64,000 nt of DNA, taken from the NCBI RefSeq assembly GCF_028750675.1, contig NZ_JAQQPZ010000002.1, forward strand, positions 373,800 through 437,799, in the 5' to 3' direction. Under the pieces are notes generated by a model. The model saw only the letters and a program-made list of their open reading frames with translations. It made no database searches and had not been told where the DNA came from. The DNA is from Shewanella metallivivens (GTDB taxonomy: Bacteria > Pseudomonadota > Gammaproteobacteria > Enterobacterales > Shewanellaceae). A program made the translations under genes and the position numbers. Positions 1 through 7,958 of this stretch are shown in pieces (the first letter of the stretch is position 1; every line of letters begins with the position of its first letter).

Positions 1-453
1 TTTCAGGTGTTAAAACAAGCTTATCCGTTATTGGCACGCCCCAATGCCAGTGTGATACAAATTTCTGCGCCACAGGCCTTTATTGCCATGCCATTGCAAG
101 CGCATGTGTGCGCCGCAAAAGCGGGCGTAGATATGTTAACTCGTACATTAGCGTTAGAATGGGGCGTTGAAGGTGTTAGAATTAACTCCATTGTGCCTGG
201 CCCAATTGCCGACACCGAAGGGTTTAACCGATTAGCACCAAGCGATGAATTACAACAACGTGTGGCTAATAGCGTGCCATTAAAACGAAATGGTCAAGGA
301 CAAGATATCGCCAATGCGGCCTTGTTTTTAGCCTCAAACATGGCATCTTACATTACAGGCGTAGTATTACCGGTCGATGGTGGTTGGTCATTAGGTGGCG
401 CCAGTATCGCGATGACCGAATTAGGCGACATTGCCGCCAAACATGGCTTATAG
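1..453 (+). CDS. SDR-family oxidoreductase, 2,4-dienoyl-CoA reductase-like (C-terminal part)
   Basis: The frame is open to the left edge, so only the C-terminal ~150 residues are present. They contain the SDR active-site helix region (AHVCAAKAGVDML) followed by RINSIVPGPIADTEG and the C-terminal ITGVVLPVDGGWSLGG segment. Classical SDRs have YxxxK here. This protein keeps the Lys but has Val where Tyr is expected. That pattern, with GPI..TEG after it, resembles peroxisomal-type 2,4-dienoyl-CoA reductases (DECR2), which reduce dienoyl-CoA intermediates during beta-oxidation of unsaturated fatty acids. The DECR assignment is from family memory. An acyl-CoA dehydrogenase lies 2 kb downstream on the same strand, which fits lipid catabolism. 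The true start lies outside the window. Confidence 0.8.
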   Translation, partial: FQVLKQAYPLLARPNASVIQISAPQAFIAMPLQAHVCAAKAGVDMLTRTLALEWGVEGVRINSIVPGPIADTEGFNRLAPSDELQQRVANSVPLKRNGQGQDIANAALFLASNMASYITGVVLPVDGGWSLGGASIAMTELGDIAAKHGL

Positions 454-479
454 ATATTCATTTTTAAAGGTAACAAATC

Positions 480-1031
480 ATGGCAAATGCATTACAAGAT
501 CAATTACTCAAAGCCGGTCTTGCCAGTAAACAAAAAGTCCGCGACGTGAAAACTCAAAAACGTCGTGATAAAAAAGCCAAAGTTGATGACGGCAGTGCCG
601 AACTTAAAAAGCAAATTGCCGAACAAAAGTTACAGCAGGCTAAAAAAGATAAAGCATTAAATGAAGAGCGCTTTGCACAAGCGTCTGAAAAAGGCCAAGT
701 TCGCGGCTTAATTACTGAGTTTTCTAAATTTGCTATCAACATTCCTAAAGATGCTGAACTTAAGTTTAACTACACCTTAGAAAATAAAATTTACTCGTTA
801 TACATTACCGATAAAATACAAGCTGAATTGCTTAACGGCACCTTAGGCATTGTGCGTCATGAAGATAAAAGCTATTTAGTGCCACACAAATTGGCTGAGC
901 GAGTCAAATTATTAGTGCCTCAATGGTGTGGTTACTTGTGGGATAAAGCCGCAAAAGATGCGGTCGAGCAGGTGAGTGATGCCGACGATCCTTATGCAGA
1001 TTACGCCATCCCAGATGACTTAATGTGGTAA
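480..1031 (+). CDS. DUF2058 family protein (YaiL-like)
   Basis: This 183-residue protein starts MANALQDQLLKAGLASKQK. A highly charged Lys/Gln/Glu-rich helical stretch (about residues 20-75) follows, then a compact C-terminal domain containing FAINIPKDAELKFNYTLENK and a Trp-ending acidic tail. This is the layout of the DUF2058/YaiL family of gammaproteobacterial nucleoid- or polynucleotide-associated proteins, whose biochemical role is not established. It lies 27 nt after the SDR and ends just before a strong terminator, so the two may be co-transcribed. The family call is firm and the function open. Confidence 0.85.
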   Translation: MANALQDQLLKAGLASKQKVRDVKTQKRRDKKAKVDDGSAELKKQIAEQKLQQAKKDKALNEERFAQASEKGQVRGLITEFSKFAINIPKDAELKFNYTLENKIYSLYITDKIQAELLNGTLGIVRHEDKSYLVPHKLAERVKLLVPQWCGYLWDKAAKDAVEQVSDADDPYADYAIPDDLMW

Positions 1032-1041
1032 TCAATCCCCT

Positions 1042-1074
1042 AAAAAAGCCTCTTTAATAGAGGCTTTTTTTGTA
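1042..1074 (+). terminator. Rho-independent terminator after DUF2058 gene
   Basis: A-tract and GCCTCT at 1042-1053, 5-nt loop, AGAGGC and T-tract at 1059-1071. Because both A and T tracts flank the stem it can act for either strand, also serving the convergent gene at 1106-2041. Confidence 0.9.
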
Positions 1075-1105
1075 TAAAATATTGATGCCCGTTCAACAAT
1101 AATCA

Positions 1106-2041
1106 TTACAACACGTTTTCAGCAGCTGGTTTTGCCGTTAGGGCAAGCACTTGCTGGCAGTACGCTAAATGATGGCGGATATTATCTAAAAATTGTGATG
1201 CCTGATAATCCACTAAATACCAATAACTGGCTTGCGTTTGCGGCTGCTCATTATAAAACAGCGCTTCAGCGGTGATTAAGTCATCTTGTGTCGCATATGA
1301 CAACCAGTGCACGCTGGGTAAATTACTTAACGCCGCTAACAATGCATATTGTAAATCAGGCTGAGTAGGGCGCTCAGAGGTTACTTGCAAAGCCAGAGCA
1401 TTGGATGTGGCTACATGATATGTTGGCTTAACATCGCTATTTTGGCGGCGAATATAATCACTCAATAACACTTCAAATGGGTTGATGTCAGGTTGCGCAG
1501 CTTGAGTATTAAGCTCTTCAGGAATGGTCGCTTGATCAATCAATAACCCCGGCCAGTAAATATGCGGGTTAGTGAGCTGTAATCCTAGTGCAAGTCTGCG
1601 CTCCCCTAACCAGTTATGTATCATGCAAGGTAAGTGATCCTGCTCGTTTAGCGTGCGCGAGCGGTTAAGCGATGGCATTAGCGACATACGGTGTACCGTC
1701 AACTCACTGGCTAAAATTGACATTAAAAAACAGGTCACAAGCCCTGATGAAGGCCAACAATGCAATTGCTGCTCGAGGGTTTGTGCGACTTGGGTTAATA
1801 GCGCAACTAATTGTTGATCATTAGGGCTGTTGCTTACCGCAAACGCATGAGGTGACTCTGCACAAGGACCATTACCAATATTAATGACATTCTCAGCCTC
1901 ATGTTCAGTTGCATTAAACACAAACGTATGGCCGATGTCAGCAGGTTGCCATGCGCCAGGTGCATTACCTATCACCGTAACAGATTGGTAAGGATTGAGG
2001 TTGTTATCTTCTGGTGTGGCGGGATCTTGTGGGGTGTGCAT
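1106..2041 (-). CDS. Hypothetical protein, possible nucleotide-sugar/glycosyltransferase-like fold
   Basis: I do not recognise this 311-residue protein with confidence. It has no signal peptide and no membrane segment. Near the N-terminus are VTVIGNAPGAWQPADIGHTF and FNATEHE, and at about residues 97-125 an SSGLVTCFLMSILASEL stretch. The order 'V-x-G-N-x-P ... F-N ... S-T/S-G' recalls the motif order of sialyltransferase-like (GT29) proteins, but the resemblance is weak and no catalytic residue is proven. The rest is rich in Gln, Leu and His. It converges on the DUF2058 gene across a shared terminator and has no obvious operon partner. Confidence 0.55.
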   Translation of the reverse strand: MHTPQDPATPEDNNLNPYQSVTVIGNAPGAWQPADIGHTFVFNATEHEAENVINIGNGPCAESPHAFAVSNSPNDQQLVALLTQVAQTLEQQLHCWPSSGLVTCFLMSILASELTVHRMSLMPSLNRSRTLNEQDHLPCMIHNWLGERRLALGLQLTNPHIYWPGLLIDQATIPEELNTQAAQPDINPFEVLLSDYIRRQNSDVKPTYHVATSNALALQVTSERPTQPDLQYALLAALSNLPSVHWLSYATQDDLITAEALFYNEQPQTQASYWYLVDYQASQFLDNIRHHLAYCQQVLALTAKPAAENVL

Positions 2042-2263
2042 TCAGTCTGGTTCGCTTTATAACGTATCGAAAATCGAAGCGTATCATTTCATTATTAACC
2101 TGATAGCGCTGGGTTACAGATAATTGTAACCCATTGATCTTGCATTATGTCGATAATCTTAGCGAAATGTTAAAAGGTCGTCTTAAAGGAATGCATCCGC
2201 TGATTTTTACTCTGTGTTATCGCTATTAGAAAGGGAACAACCATTACTACATAGCAACGCCTT

Positions 2264-2320
2264 AATCAAAAAAACGCTGGACGCATTCTGAGTGGTCACT
2301 TATTAATGCAGATTGGTAAT
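2264..2320 (+). repeat. Dispersed repeat, copy A
   Basis: A ~55-nt segment that recurs inverted at 27471-27525. A 25-nt core (2285-2309, beginning ATTCTGAGTGGTCAC) is identical to the reverse complement of 27479-27503. Both copies also share the flanking AATCAAAAAA and CGCTG blocks. It looks like a MITE or other non-autonomous element rather than a gene. Confidence 0.7.
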
Positions 2321-2359
2321 AGATTAAAAACCCTTTCCATTTTGTTACGCTTTAGTATA

Positions 2360-2381
2360 AATTAAAACAACTGTTTTAATT
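2360..2381. promoter_or_regulatory. Perfect 10-bp palindrome upstream of acyl-CoA dehydrogenase (PsrA-like operator candidate)
   Basis: AATTAAAACA, 2-nt spacer AC, TGTTTTAATT: perfect arms ending 19 nt before the ATG at 2401 and overlapping a TATAAA-like -10 (2356-2361). The AAAACA-NN-TGTTTT core resembles TetR-type fatty-acid regulators such as PsrA. The regulator assignment is inference. Confidence 0.6.
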
Positions 2382-2400
2382 ATTTGTTTAAGAGAGCCCT

Positions 2401-4158
2401 ATGTATCCGTATCAAGCCCCATTAAAAGACATGCAATTCTTGCTAGAAAACGTTTTTGATGCACCAACAACTTGGCAGCAGCTTCCTGCAATGGCAGAAA
2501 CGGTAGATTTGGATACTGCATTGGCCATATTAGATGAATCAGCCAAAATTAGCCGTGATCTACTGCAACCTTTAAATCGAAATGGCGATGAGCAAGGCGT
2601 TGTTCACCGTGGCAATGACATTATTACCCCAGATGGTTTTAAAGAAGCGTATAGCCAGTTTGCCGAGGGCGGTTGGGTGGGTTTATGTGGTGAAGCTGAT
2701 TTTGGTGGTATGGGCATGCCGAAAATGCTGGGTGTGTTAGTGGACGAAATGGGTTACAGCACCTGTAACTCTTTTACGCTTTATAATTCGCTTACAGCAG
2801 GCGCGGCGCTGTGTATCAATGCACATGCAACGGATGAGTTAAAACAAACCTATTTACCCAATTTATATTCTGGCCAATGGGCTGGCGCGATGGACATGAC
2901 CGAGCCACACGCAGGTTCTGATTTACGCGGTATTCGCACTAAAGCTGAGCCACTTGAAGATGGTAGCTATTCAATTACCGGTAATAAAATATTTATCACT
3001 GGTGGCGATCACGACCTAGCTGAAAACGTTATTCATTTAGTGTTGGCCAAGTTACCCGACTCTAATGGTATTTCATTATTTTTAGTGCCTAAAATTCGAG
3101 TCAATGCGGATGGTAGCCTAGGCGAAGCTAATGGCGTTACTGTAGGTTCAATTGAACACAAAATGGGCCTAAAAGCGTCAGCTACGTGCGTAATGAACTA
3201 CGACAATGCTGTAGGTTACCTCATTGGACGGCCTGCACGTGGCTTAGTGTGTATGTTTACTATGATGAATTACGAACGTTTAGCCATTGGTTTACAGGGT
3301 TTAGGCAATGGTCAAGCGGCTTATCAAATGGCCAGCGATTACGCCAAAGAGCGTCTTCAAGGCGTTGCGGCTGAAGGGTCACCAACAGGGGCGACCTCTG
3401 ATCCTATTATTGTGCATGGCGATGTGCGTAGAATGCTGCTGACGATCAGAGCCATGACAGAAGCGGGTCGAGCACTATCTGTGTATACCGGTAAGCAACT
3501 CGATTTAGCCAAATACGCCAGCGATGATGTGCAAGCCAAAGCTGTGCGTTATGTTGGTTTGTTAACGCCAGTATCGAAAGCCTTTTTAACTGACCGGGGC
3601 TTAGATGCCACTGTCATGGGGCAACAAGTGTTTGGTGGTCATGGTTATATCCGAGAAACCGGTATAGAGCAGTTTGTACGTGATACGCGTATTGCACAAA
3701 TTTATGAAGGTACCAATGGTATTCAGGCGATTGACTTTTTAGGTCGTAAAGTCACTGGTGACAATGTTGCAACCTTGACAGAGTTTGTGGCAGACGTGAA
3801 CACGGGTCTAGCTGAGTTATCTCAAGCCAATGCCGATCATAAAGCAACAGTAAGCCAAGTCTTTGAAGAATTATTGGCCACAGCGAATTACATCAACAAC
3901 AATAAACACGAACAACCTGCACTGGTTAACTCATGTGCGGTCGACTTTTTAGATGCGTTTGGTTATGCACTTTATGGCTATTTCTGGTTGTTAATGGCAG
4001 ATAAAGCCAGCGGTCATGAAGATGCAACCTTTGCCGCACAAAAGCAATATGTAGCAGATTTTTATATGGACAAGTTATTGTCTAAGTCTCAATACCATTT
4101 ATCGCAAGTTAATCAAGGCGATAAGTCTATCATGGCTATGCCAGCTGAGATGTTCTAA
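2401..4158 (+). CDS. Acyl-CoA dehydrogenase (DmdC/FadE5-like long form)
   Basis: This 585-residue FAD enzyme oxidises an acyl-CoA to the trans-2-enoyl-CoA in beta-oxidation. Visible are the flavin/substrate segment AMDMTEPHAGSDLRGIRTKAE (about residues 162-182, written here in part), FITGGDH, the central MNYERLAIGLQGLGNGQAAYQ helix region, and VFGGHGYIRETGIEQFVRD followed by YEGTNGIQAIDF. The last holds the Glu expected as catalytic base in this subfamily. A ~130-residue C-terminal extension beyond the ~380-residue classical enzyme marks the long clade containing FadE5 and the DMSP enzyme DmdC. The natural acyl chain cannot be read from sequence. AAGAGAG precedes the ATG, and a palindromic operator suggests repression until fatty acids are available. 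Confidence 0.88.
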   Translation: MYPYQAPLKDMQFLLENVFDAPTTWQQLPAMAETVDLDTALAILDESAKISRDLLQPLNRNGDEQGVVHRGNDIITPDGFKEAYSQFAEGGWVGLCGEADFGGMGMPKMLGVLVDEMGYSTCNSFTLYNSLTAGAALCINAHATDELKQTYLPNLYSGQWAGAMDMTEPHAGSDLRGIRTKAEPLEDGSYSITGNKIFITGGDHDLAENVIHLVLAKLPDSNGISLFLVPKIRVNADGSLGEANGVTVGSIEHKMGLKASATCVMNYDNAVGYLIGRPARGLVCMFTMMNYERLAIGLQGLGNGQAAYQMASDYAKERLQGVAAEGSPTGATSDPIIVHGDVRRMLLTIRAMTEAGRALSVYTGKQLDLAKYASDDVQAKAVRYVGLLTPVSKAFLTDRGLDATVMGQQVFGGHGYIRETGIEQFVRDTRIAQIYEGTNGIQAIDFLGRKVTGDNVATLTEFVADVNTGLAELSQANADHKATVSQVFEELLATANYINNNKHEQPALVNSCAVDFLDAFGYALYGYFWLLMADKASGHEDATFAAQKQYVADFYMDKLLSKSQYHLSQVNQGDKSIMAMPAEMF

Positions 4159-4211
4159 GCATCAATGTTAGTCACAATATGTTAGTCGCTATTTAGGTGA
4201 TAAACACCAGC

Positions 4212-4240
4212 AAAGCCTTCCACTGGAAGGCTTTTGTATT
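4212..4240 (+). terminator. Terminator after acyl-CoA dehydrogenase
   Basis: AAAGCCTTCC (4212-4221), loop ACT, GGAAGGCTTT then TTG (4225-4236). Also positioned to terminate minus-strand transcription from the small gene at 4262-4429. Confidence 0.85.
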
Positions 4241-4261
4241 TATGGCATGTTGCCAATAGCG

Positions 4262-4429
4262 TTACTTATTACTGCGTTTCCAGTATATAAATGCCACGAT
4301 AGCCACTAAGGCAATGGCTGGTGCAAGATCCATTAAGTGATGAAATAATCCAACACCACCATGTCCCTCATGTGCCATAGCAAGAGTTGGAGTAGCGGCA
4401 AGAATAAAGGCAAGTGATAAGTATTTCAT
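4262..4429 (-). CDS. Small membrane protein with HupE-like N-terminus (55 aa), end of hydrogenase operon
   Basis: A short ORF that I translated by hand. It encodes MKYLSLAFILAATPTLAMA (Sec-type signal ending AMA-H), then HEGHGGVGLFHHLMDLAP, one hydrophobic helix AIALVAIVAFIYW and a basic tail KRSNK. A good Shine-Dalgarno AAGGA sits 8 nt before the ATG, which supports it as a real gene. The mature N-terminus begins with a His cluster (HEGHGG...HH), as in HupE/UreJ nickel permeases, which start AH.GH after signal cleavage, but only one membrane span follows. It lies 69 nt downstream of hypA on the same strand. A role in nickel handling for the hydrogenase is inference. Confidence 0.75.
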   Translation of the reverse strand: MKYLSLAFILAATPTLAMAHEGHGGVGLFHHLMDLAPAIALVAIVAFIYWKRSNK

Positions 4430-4498
4430 GATGTAGTCCTTTTATAGTGTGTACTTTTTTTTAACGGTGTATGTCATGGCTGCGAAGATTGTGACACG

Positions 4499-4843
4499 TT
4501 AGGTATCGAGTACCAGTTGCATTAACATCATGTCTTCTCCATCAACCACTAAGGTTTTATTACTATTACAAATAGGGCAGATTATGGTGCGCTCATCAAC
4601 CTGCGACTGTTGGTTGCAATTGTGGCACTGCAATACCAATGGTTGAATATTCATCACCAGTTTGGCGTGATGGCAAATGGTATCAAGCTTAAAGGTTTCA
4701 AAGGCTTGAGCTAATAAAGCTGGCTCCACGCCACTTAACATACCAATTTTGAGCTCTACCTGTTCAATGTGTTGCGCCTGATGTTGTTGCGCAAGGCTTT
4801 CGCATTGTTCCATTAACGACATCACTATCGAATATTCGTGCAT
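4499..4843 (-). CDS. hypA: Hydrogenase nickel insertion protein HypA
   Basis: HypA delivers Ni(II) to the [NiFe]-hydrogenase large subunit together with HypB. The start was set at MHEYSIV because HypA proteins begin MHE (His2 is the nickel ligand) and because this ATG overlaps the hypE stop as TAATG. A longer frame upstream of it is just hypE sequence read out of frame. The zinc site is visible as two CxxC pairs, CHNC and CPIC, at about residues 73 and 91. The length of 114 residues is normal. It is the last recognised hyp gene of the operon. Confidence 0.95.
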   Translation of the reverse strand: MHEYSIVMSLMEQCESLAQQHQAQHIEQVELKIGMLSGVEPALLAQAFETFKLDTICHHAKLVMNIQPLVLQCHNCNQQSQVDERTIICPICNSNKTLVVDGEDMMLMQLVLDT

Positions 4844-5850
4844 TAACAAATCCTTGGCAGTAATTCGCCTTGCGGTAAATCCAAATAACGGCTGCTGCCC
4901 CAAGGCGTGTTCAAAATGACTTTCCCAGGTTGCTTTGTGGTGACATGGCCAATGATTGCTGCCTGTTCACAATGACCATAACGTTGCATCACTTCTATAG
5001 CACCGTGGGCAATGTCTTTCGGTACTGATAATAAAAAGGTGCCTTCATTAGCTAAATCGTAAGGTTCAAAACCAAATAACTCACATAAGCCTTTTACTTC
5101 ATCGCATACGGGGATGGTGGTTTCATCGACACTGATACCCACATTAGATGCCACCGCCCATTCATTTAATACCGCTGAAATACCGCCTCGAGTCGCATCG
5201 CGCATTGCATGGATTTTAATGTTCGCTGCCAGTAGTTGCTCAACAACAGGCCACAGAGTGTCACAGTCACTGTGAAGAGAAGACTCAAGGGTTAATCCGT
5301 CACGTGCCATTAAAATCGCAGCGCCATGACGACCTATATCTCTAGAGACAATAATCGCGTCGTCTATCTGTAAGTTTTTAGCCGAAATATCTGGGTTTAA
5401 AATACGTCCAACGCCTGAAGTATTGATAAATAGTCCATCAGCACAGCCTTTAGGCACCACTTTAGTGTCACCGCAGACAATTCTTGCACCAGATTTATGT
5501 AACTCTTCGGCCATGCTGTTCACAATGGTGTTTAAGTCATCAAGAGCGAAACCTTCTTCAATAATAAAGCTGCAACTTAAGTATTCTGGTTGAGCAGCCA
5601 TCATCGCAAGATCATTCACTGTACCTGCGACGGCTAATTTACCGATATCACCACCCGCAAAAAAAAGTGGTGAGACAGTGAAAGAGTCGGTGGTAAAAGC
5701 GATATGACCACACATGTTTAATTTTGCGGCATCTTCTTGCGAGGCTAAAATAGGGTTATTAAACGCTTTAAAAAACATCTCAGTAATTAACTGATTCATT
5801 TCTTTACCGCCGCCACCATGACTTAGTTGTACTGTCTTTCTAGTTGCCAT
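4843..5850 (-). CDS. hypE: Hydrogenase maturation protein HypE
   Basis: HypE dehydrates the thiocarbamoyl group placed on its C-terminal Cys by HypF, making the cyanide ligand of the active-site iron. The protein starts MATRKTVQLSHGGGGKEM and ends PRIC, the diagnostic cyanated cysteine tail. Motifs of the PurM/ATP-binding fold (FTTDSFTVSPLFF, VCGDTKVVPKG, MRDATRGGISAVLNEWA) are present. An upstream in-frame ATG at 5865 was rejected, because GGAGAGG (5857-5863) lies exactly 6 nt before the ATG at 5850. The gene overlaps the 3' end of hypD by 11 nt and touches hypA, so translation is probably coupled. It is 335 residues, a normal length. Confidence 0.95.
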   Translation of the reverse strand: MATRKTVQLSHGGGGKEMNQLITEMFFKAFNNPILASQEDAAKLNMCGHIAFTTDSFTVSPLFFAGGDIGKLAVAGTVNDLAMMAAQPEYLSCSFIIEEGFALDDLNTIVNSMAEELHKSGARIVCGDTKVVPKGCADGLFINTSGVGRILNPDISAKNLQIDDAIIVSRDIGRHGAAILMARDGLTLESSLHSDCDTLWPVVEQLLAANIKIHAMRDATRGGISAVLNEWAVASNVGISVDETTIPVCDEVKGLCELFGFEPYDLANEGTFLLSVPKDIAHGAIEVMQRYGHCEQAAIIGHVTTKQPGKVILNTPWGSSRYLDLPQGELLPRIC

Positions 5851-6967
5851 TTTGCACCTCTCCATAGCGATAATAAGCGTTACAAGCTCCTTCTGAGCTC
5901 ACCATACAACTGCCCAATGGCGTTTGTGGTGTACAGCCTCGACCAAAGACTTTGCAATCCTTTGGATTAGACAGTCCACGTAAAATGTCGCCACATTGGC
6001 ACGCTTTATGGTCATCAATTTCTGCTGTAGGTAATACCGCAGCGTAGATACGTTCGGCGTCTCGGTGTTGATATTCGAGCTTTAAACTAAGAGCAGAGCG
6101 GGCAATAGGCCCAAGTCCGCGCCAACGAAAGCTGTCACGTACCGTAAAGTATTTGTCCACCAGTTGCTGTGCTGCTAGGTTGCCGTCATAGGTCACTGAA
6201 CGGCTGTATTGATTCTCTAGTACAGCTTCGCCAGACACTTTTTGTTTCACAATGCGTAAAATGGACTCCATGACATCAACGGGCTCAAATCCAGACACGA
6301 CCACAGGTGTGTTGTAGGTGTCGACAGCAGGCTGATAAATTTTAGCGCCGCTAATCACGCTCACATGTGCCGGACCAATAAATGCATTAACCTGAGCACG
6401 GCTGTCTGCCATTACCGCATCAATAGCAGGAGGAACAAGTACATGATTAATGTGAAACAATAAGTTAGGTATGTTTTGTGCCTCAGCCTGAGCGATTAGC
6501 GCTGCGGTCATCGGGGCTGAAGTTTCAAAGCCGATGGCAAAGAAAATCACTGTTTTATCTGGGTTGTCACGGGCGATGTTTAATGTATCGAGGGGATCGT
6601 AAATAGGGCGGATATCGCAGCCCTGTGAGCGAAATTGCGCCAGGCTTCCCATAGACCCAGGCACTCTTATCATATCGCCTAGGGTGACTAAAATTACATC
6701 GTCCTGACTGGCAAGCACTGCGGCATGGTCAATACGCTCTTTTGGCATCACGCAAACCGGACAGCCTGGCCCATGAATAAAACGAATGTTGTCTGGCAGC
6801 AATTGCAATAACCCATATTTCATAATGGTATGTGTATGACCACCACACACTTCCATGATGTTAATTTGCTCTGACGTTTGTGCTGCTTGCTCTCGAATTA
6901 AAGCCGCTAAATGACCAATTGTTTTCGGATCTCGAAACCCTTGATAGAAGTCATTAAGGGTGATCAT
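5840..6967 (-). CDS. hypD: Hydrogenase maturation protein HypD
   Basis: HypD is the iron-sulfur scaffold that, with HypC, assembles the Fe(CN)2CO unit. The 375-residue protein shows the conserved N-terminal MEVCGGHTHTI, the redox motif GPGCPVCVMP, and the C-terminal [4Fe-4S] region with CQCGDILRG, CKVFGRGC and a downstream Cys pair in GSCMVSSEGAC. The start ATG overlaps the hypC stop (TAATG type), and the end overlaps hypE. All hallmark cysteines are present, so the protein should be functional. Confidence 0.96.
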   Translation of the reverse strand: MITLNDFYQGFRDPKTIGHLAALIREQAAQTSEQINIMEVCGGHTHTIMKYGLLQLLPDNIRFIHGPGCPVCVMPKERIDHAAVLASQDDVILVTLGDMIRVPGSMGSLAQFRSQGCDIRPIYDPLDTLNIARDNPDKTVIFFAIGFETSAPMTAALIAQAEAQNIPNLLFHINHVLVPPAIDAVMADSRAQVNAFIGPAHVSVISGAKIYQPAVDTYNTPVVVSGFEPVDVMESILRIVKQKVSGEAVLENQYSRSVTYDGNLAAQQLVDKYFTVRDSFRWRGLGPIARSALSLKLEYQHRDAERIYAAVLPTAEIDDHKACQCGDILRGLSNPKDCKVFGRGCTPQTPLGSCMVSSEGACNAYYRYGEVQNGN

Positions 6968-7206
6968 TACTCTGACTCCAATTGCATTTTTTCGACAATG
7001 TCTTGGTATAAATCGAGACTTTGTTGTGCATCTTTCTCATCGATTTTATTCATCACAAAGCCAATATGGATGAGTACAAAATCTCCTTCTGTTAATGGCT
7101 CTGTCATTAAATGACTACTCACACGGCGACGAACACCTAATGTGTCAACCGTTACGCTAGCATCGTCATGTATTTCAACAACTTTTGAAGGAACCGATAA
7201 GCACAT
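6967..7206 (-). CDS. hypC: Hydrogenase assembly chaperone HypC
   Basis: A 79-residue HypC/HybG/HupF chaperone that begins MCLSVPSKV. Cys2 is exposed after Met removal and coordinates the iron precursor or contacts the large subunit. It partners HypD, whose start codon overlaps its stop. DFVLIHIGFVMNKIDE and the acidic C-terminal helix are typical. It is the only hypC-type gene in the window, so it probably serves HyaB. Confidence 0.95.
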   Translation of the reverse strand: MCLSVPSKVVEIHDDASVTVDTLGVRRRVSSHLMTEPLTEGDFVLIHIGFVMNKIDEKDAQQSLDLYQDIVEKMQLESE

Positions 7207-7208
7207 GA

Positions 7209-7958
7209 TTAGCGCTCCAGATTATCTGCAATCCAATGAGCAAAGGCGTTCATTGAGTCAGAATTTTTCACTGATATGACAAAAAGTTCGACATCAGGGT
7301 TTAATTTTTGCAGCTGAGCTTTGGCTTGCTCGATACTAAAATCAAAGTAAGGCAGTAAGTCCGATTTGGTAATTAACACCACATCCGCGCGGCGAAACAT
7401 CACCGGATATTTTTCAATTTTGTCATCCCCCTCAGGGACAGACAACAAGACGATATTTTTGTGGGTGCCAACATCGTAACTGGCGGGACACACTAAATTC
7501 CCGACGTTCTCCACAAAGCAAATGTCGATGGGGTTGAGGTCAATATGGTGTAATGCGCCATGCACCATAAAGGCGTCGAGATGACAGGCTGAGCCAGTTT
7601 GAATTTGATATGCATTAATCCCTTTGGCAATTAAGCGGTCGGCATCACGTGAGGTTTCTAAATCGCCCTCAATCACCGCAAATTTATGATTAAGGTATTC
7701 GGGTAGGCATTCTAGTAACGTGGTCTTACCGCTACCAGGGCTACTCATTAAGTTAAATGCAGTGACATGTTGAGCCGCAAAATGATCGCGGTTGTGTTGC
7801 GCTTCAATATCATTTTTATCCAAAATTTTATGGATAACCGCCAACGTTTTCTTGTCGTTTAATTGAGGGTTGCTATGAAGTTGACTATGATGATCGCCAT
7901 GGGAATGTTGATGCCCCGCATCGTCATGAGTGATAGAACAGCCGCAATCTTTGCACAT
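7209..7958 (-). CDS. hypB: Hydrogenase nickel incorporation GTPase HypB
   Basis: A SIMIBI-class GTPase that stores or delivers nickel with HypA. Features in order are the N-terminal high-affinity nickel motif MCKDCGC, a His-rich linker (HQHSHGDHHSQLH, about residues 17-29), G1 loop SSPGSGKTT (about residues 72-80), the metal-site region TGSACHLDAFMVHGAL, FVENVGNLVCPASYD, and TKSDLLPYF (NKxD equivalent). The length of 249 residues is normal. It lies 2 nt from hypC and 175 nt from hypF, the only wide gap in the hyp set, where a second promoter is possible. Confidence 0.95.
   Translation of the reverse strand: MCKDCGCSITHDDAGHQHSHGDHHSQLHSNPQLNDKKTLAVIHKILDKNDIEAQHNRDHFAAQHVTAFNLMSSPGSGKTTLLECLPEYLNHKFAVIEGDLETSRDADRLIAKGINAYQIQTGSACHLDAFMVHGALHHIDLNPIDICFVENVGNLVCPASYDVGTHKNIVLLSVPEGDDKIEKYPVMFRRADVVLITKSDLLPYFDFSIEQAKAQLQKLNPDVELFVISVKNSDSMNAFAHWIADNLER

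Larger units (their letters stand above)
2042..2400. other. Intergenic region between divergent genes with hairpin, repeat copy and operator
   Basis: No gene is supported here. It holds a 9-bp inverted repeat (TGGGTTACA / TGTAACCCA, 2110-2133), one copy of a dispersed repeat (2264-2320) and the palindromic operator at 2360-2381, which are listed separately. Confidence 0.6.

Noticed and set aside
4844..4903. N-terminal extension of HypA
   Set aside because: Twenty extra codons overlap hypE and remove the essential MHE N-terminus of HypA; the TAATG overlap start at 4843 is consistent with the family.
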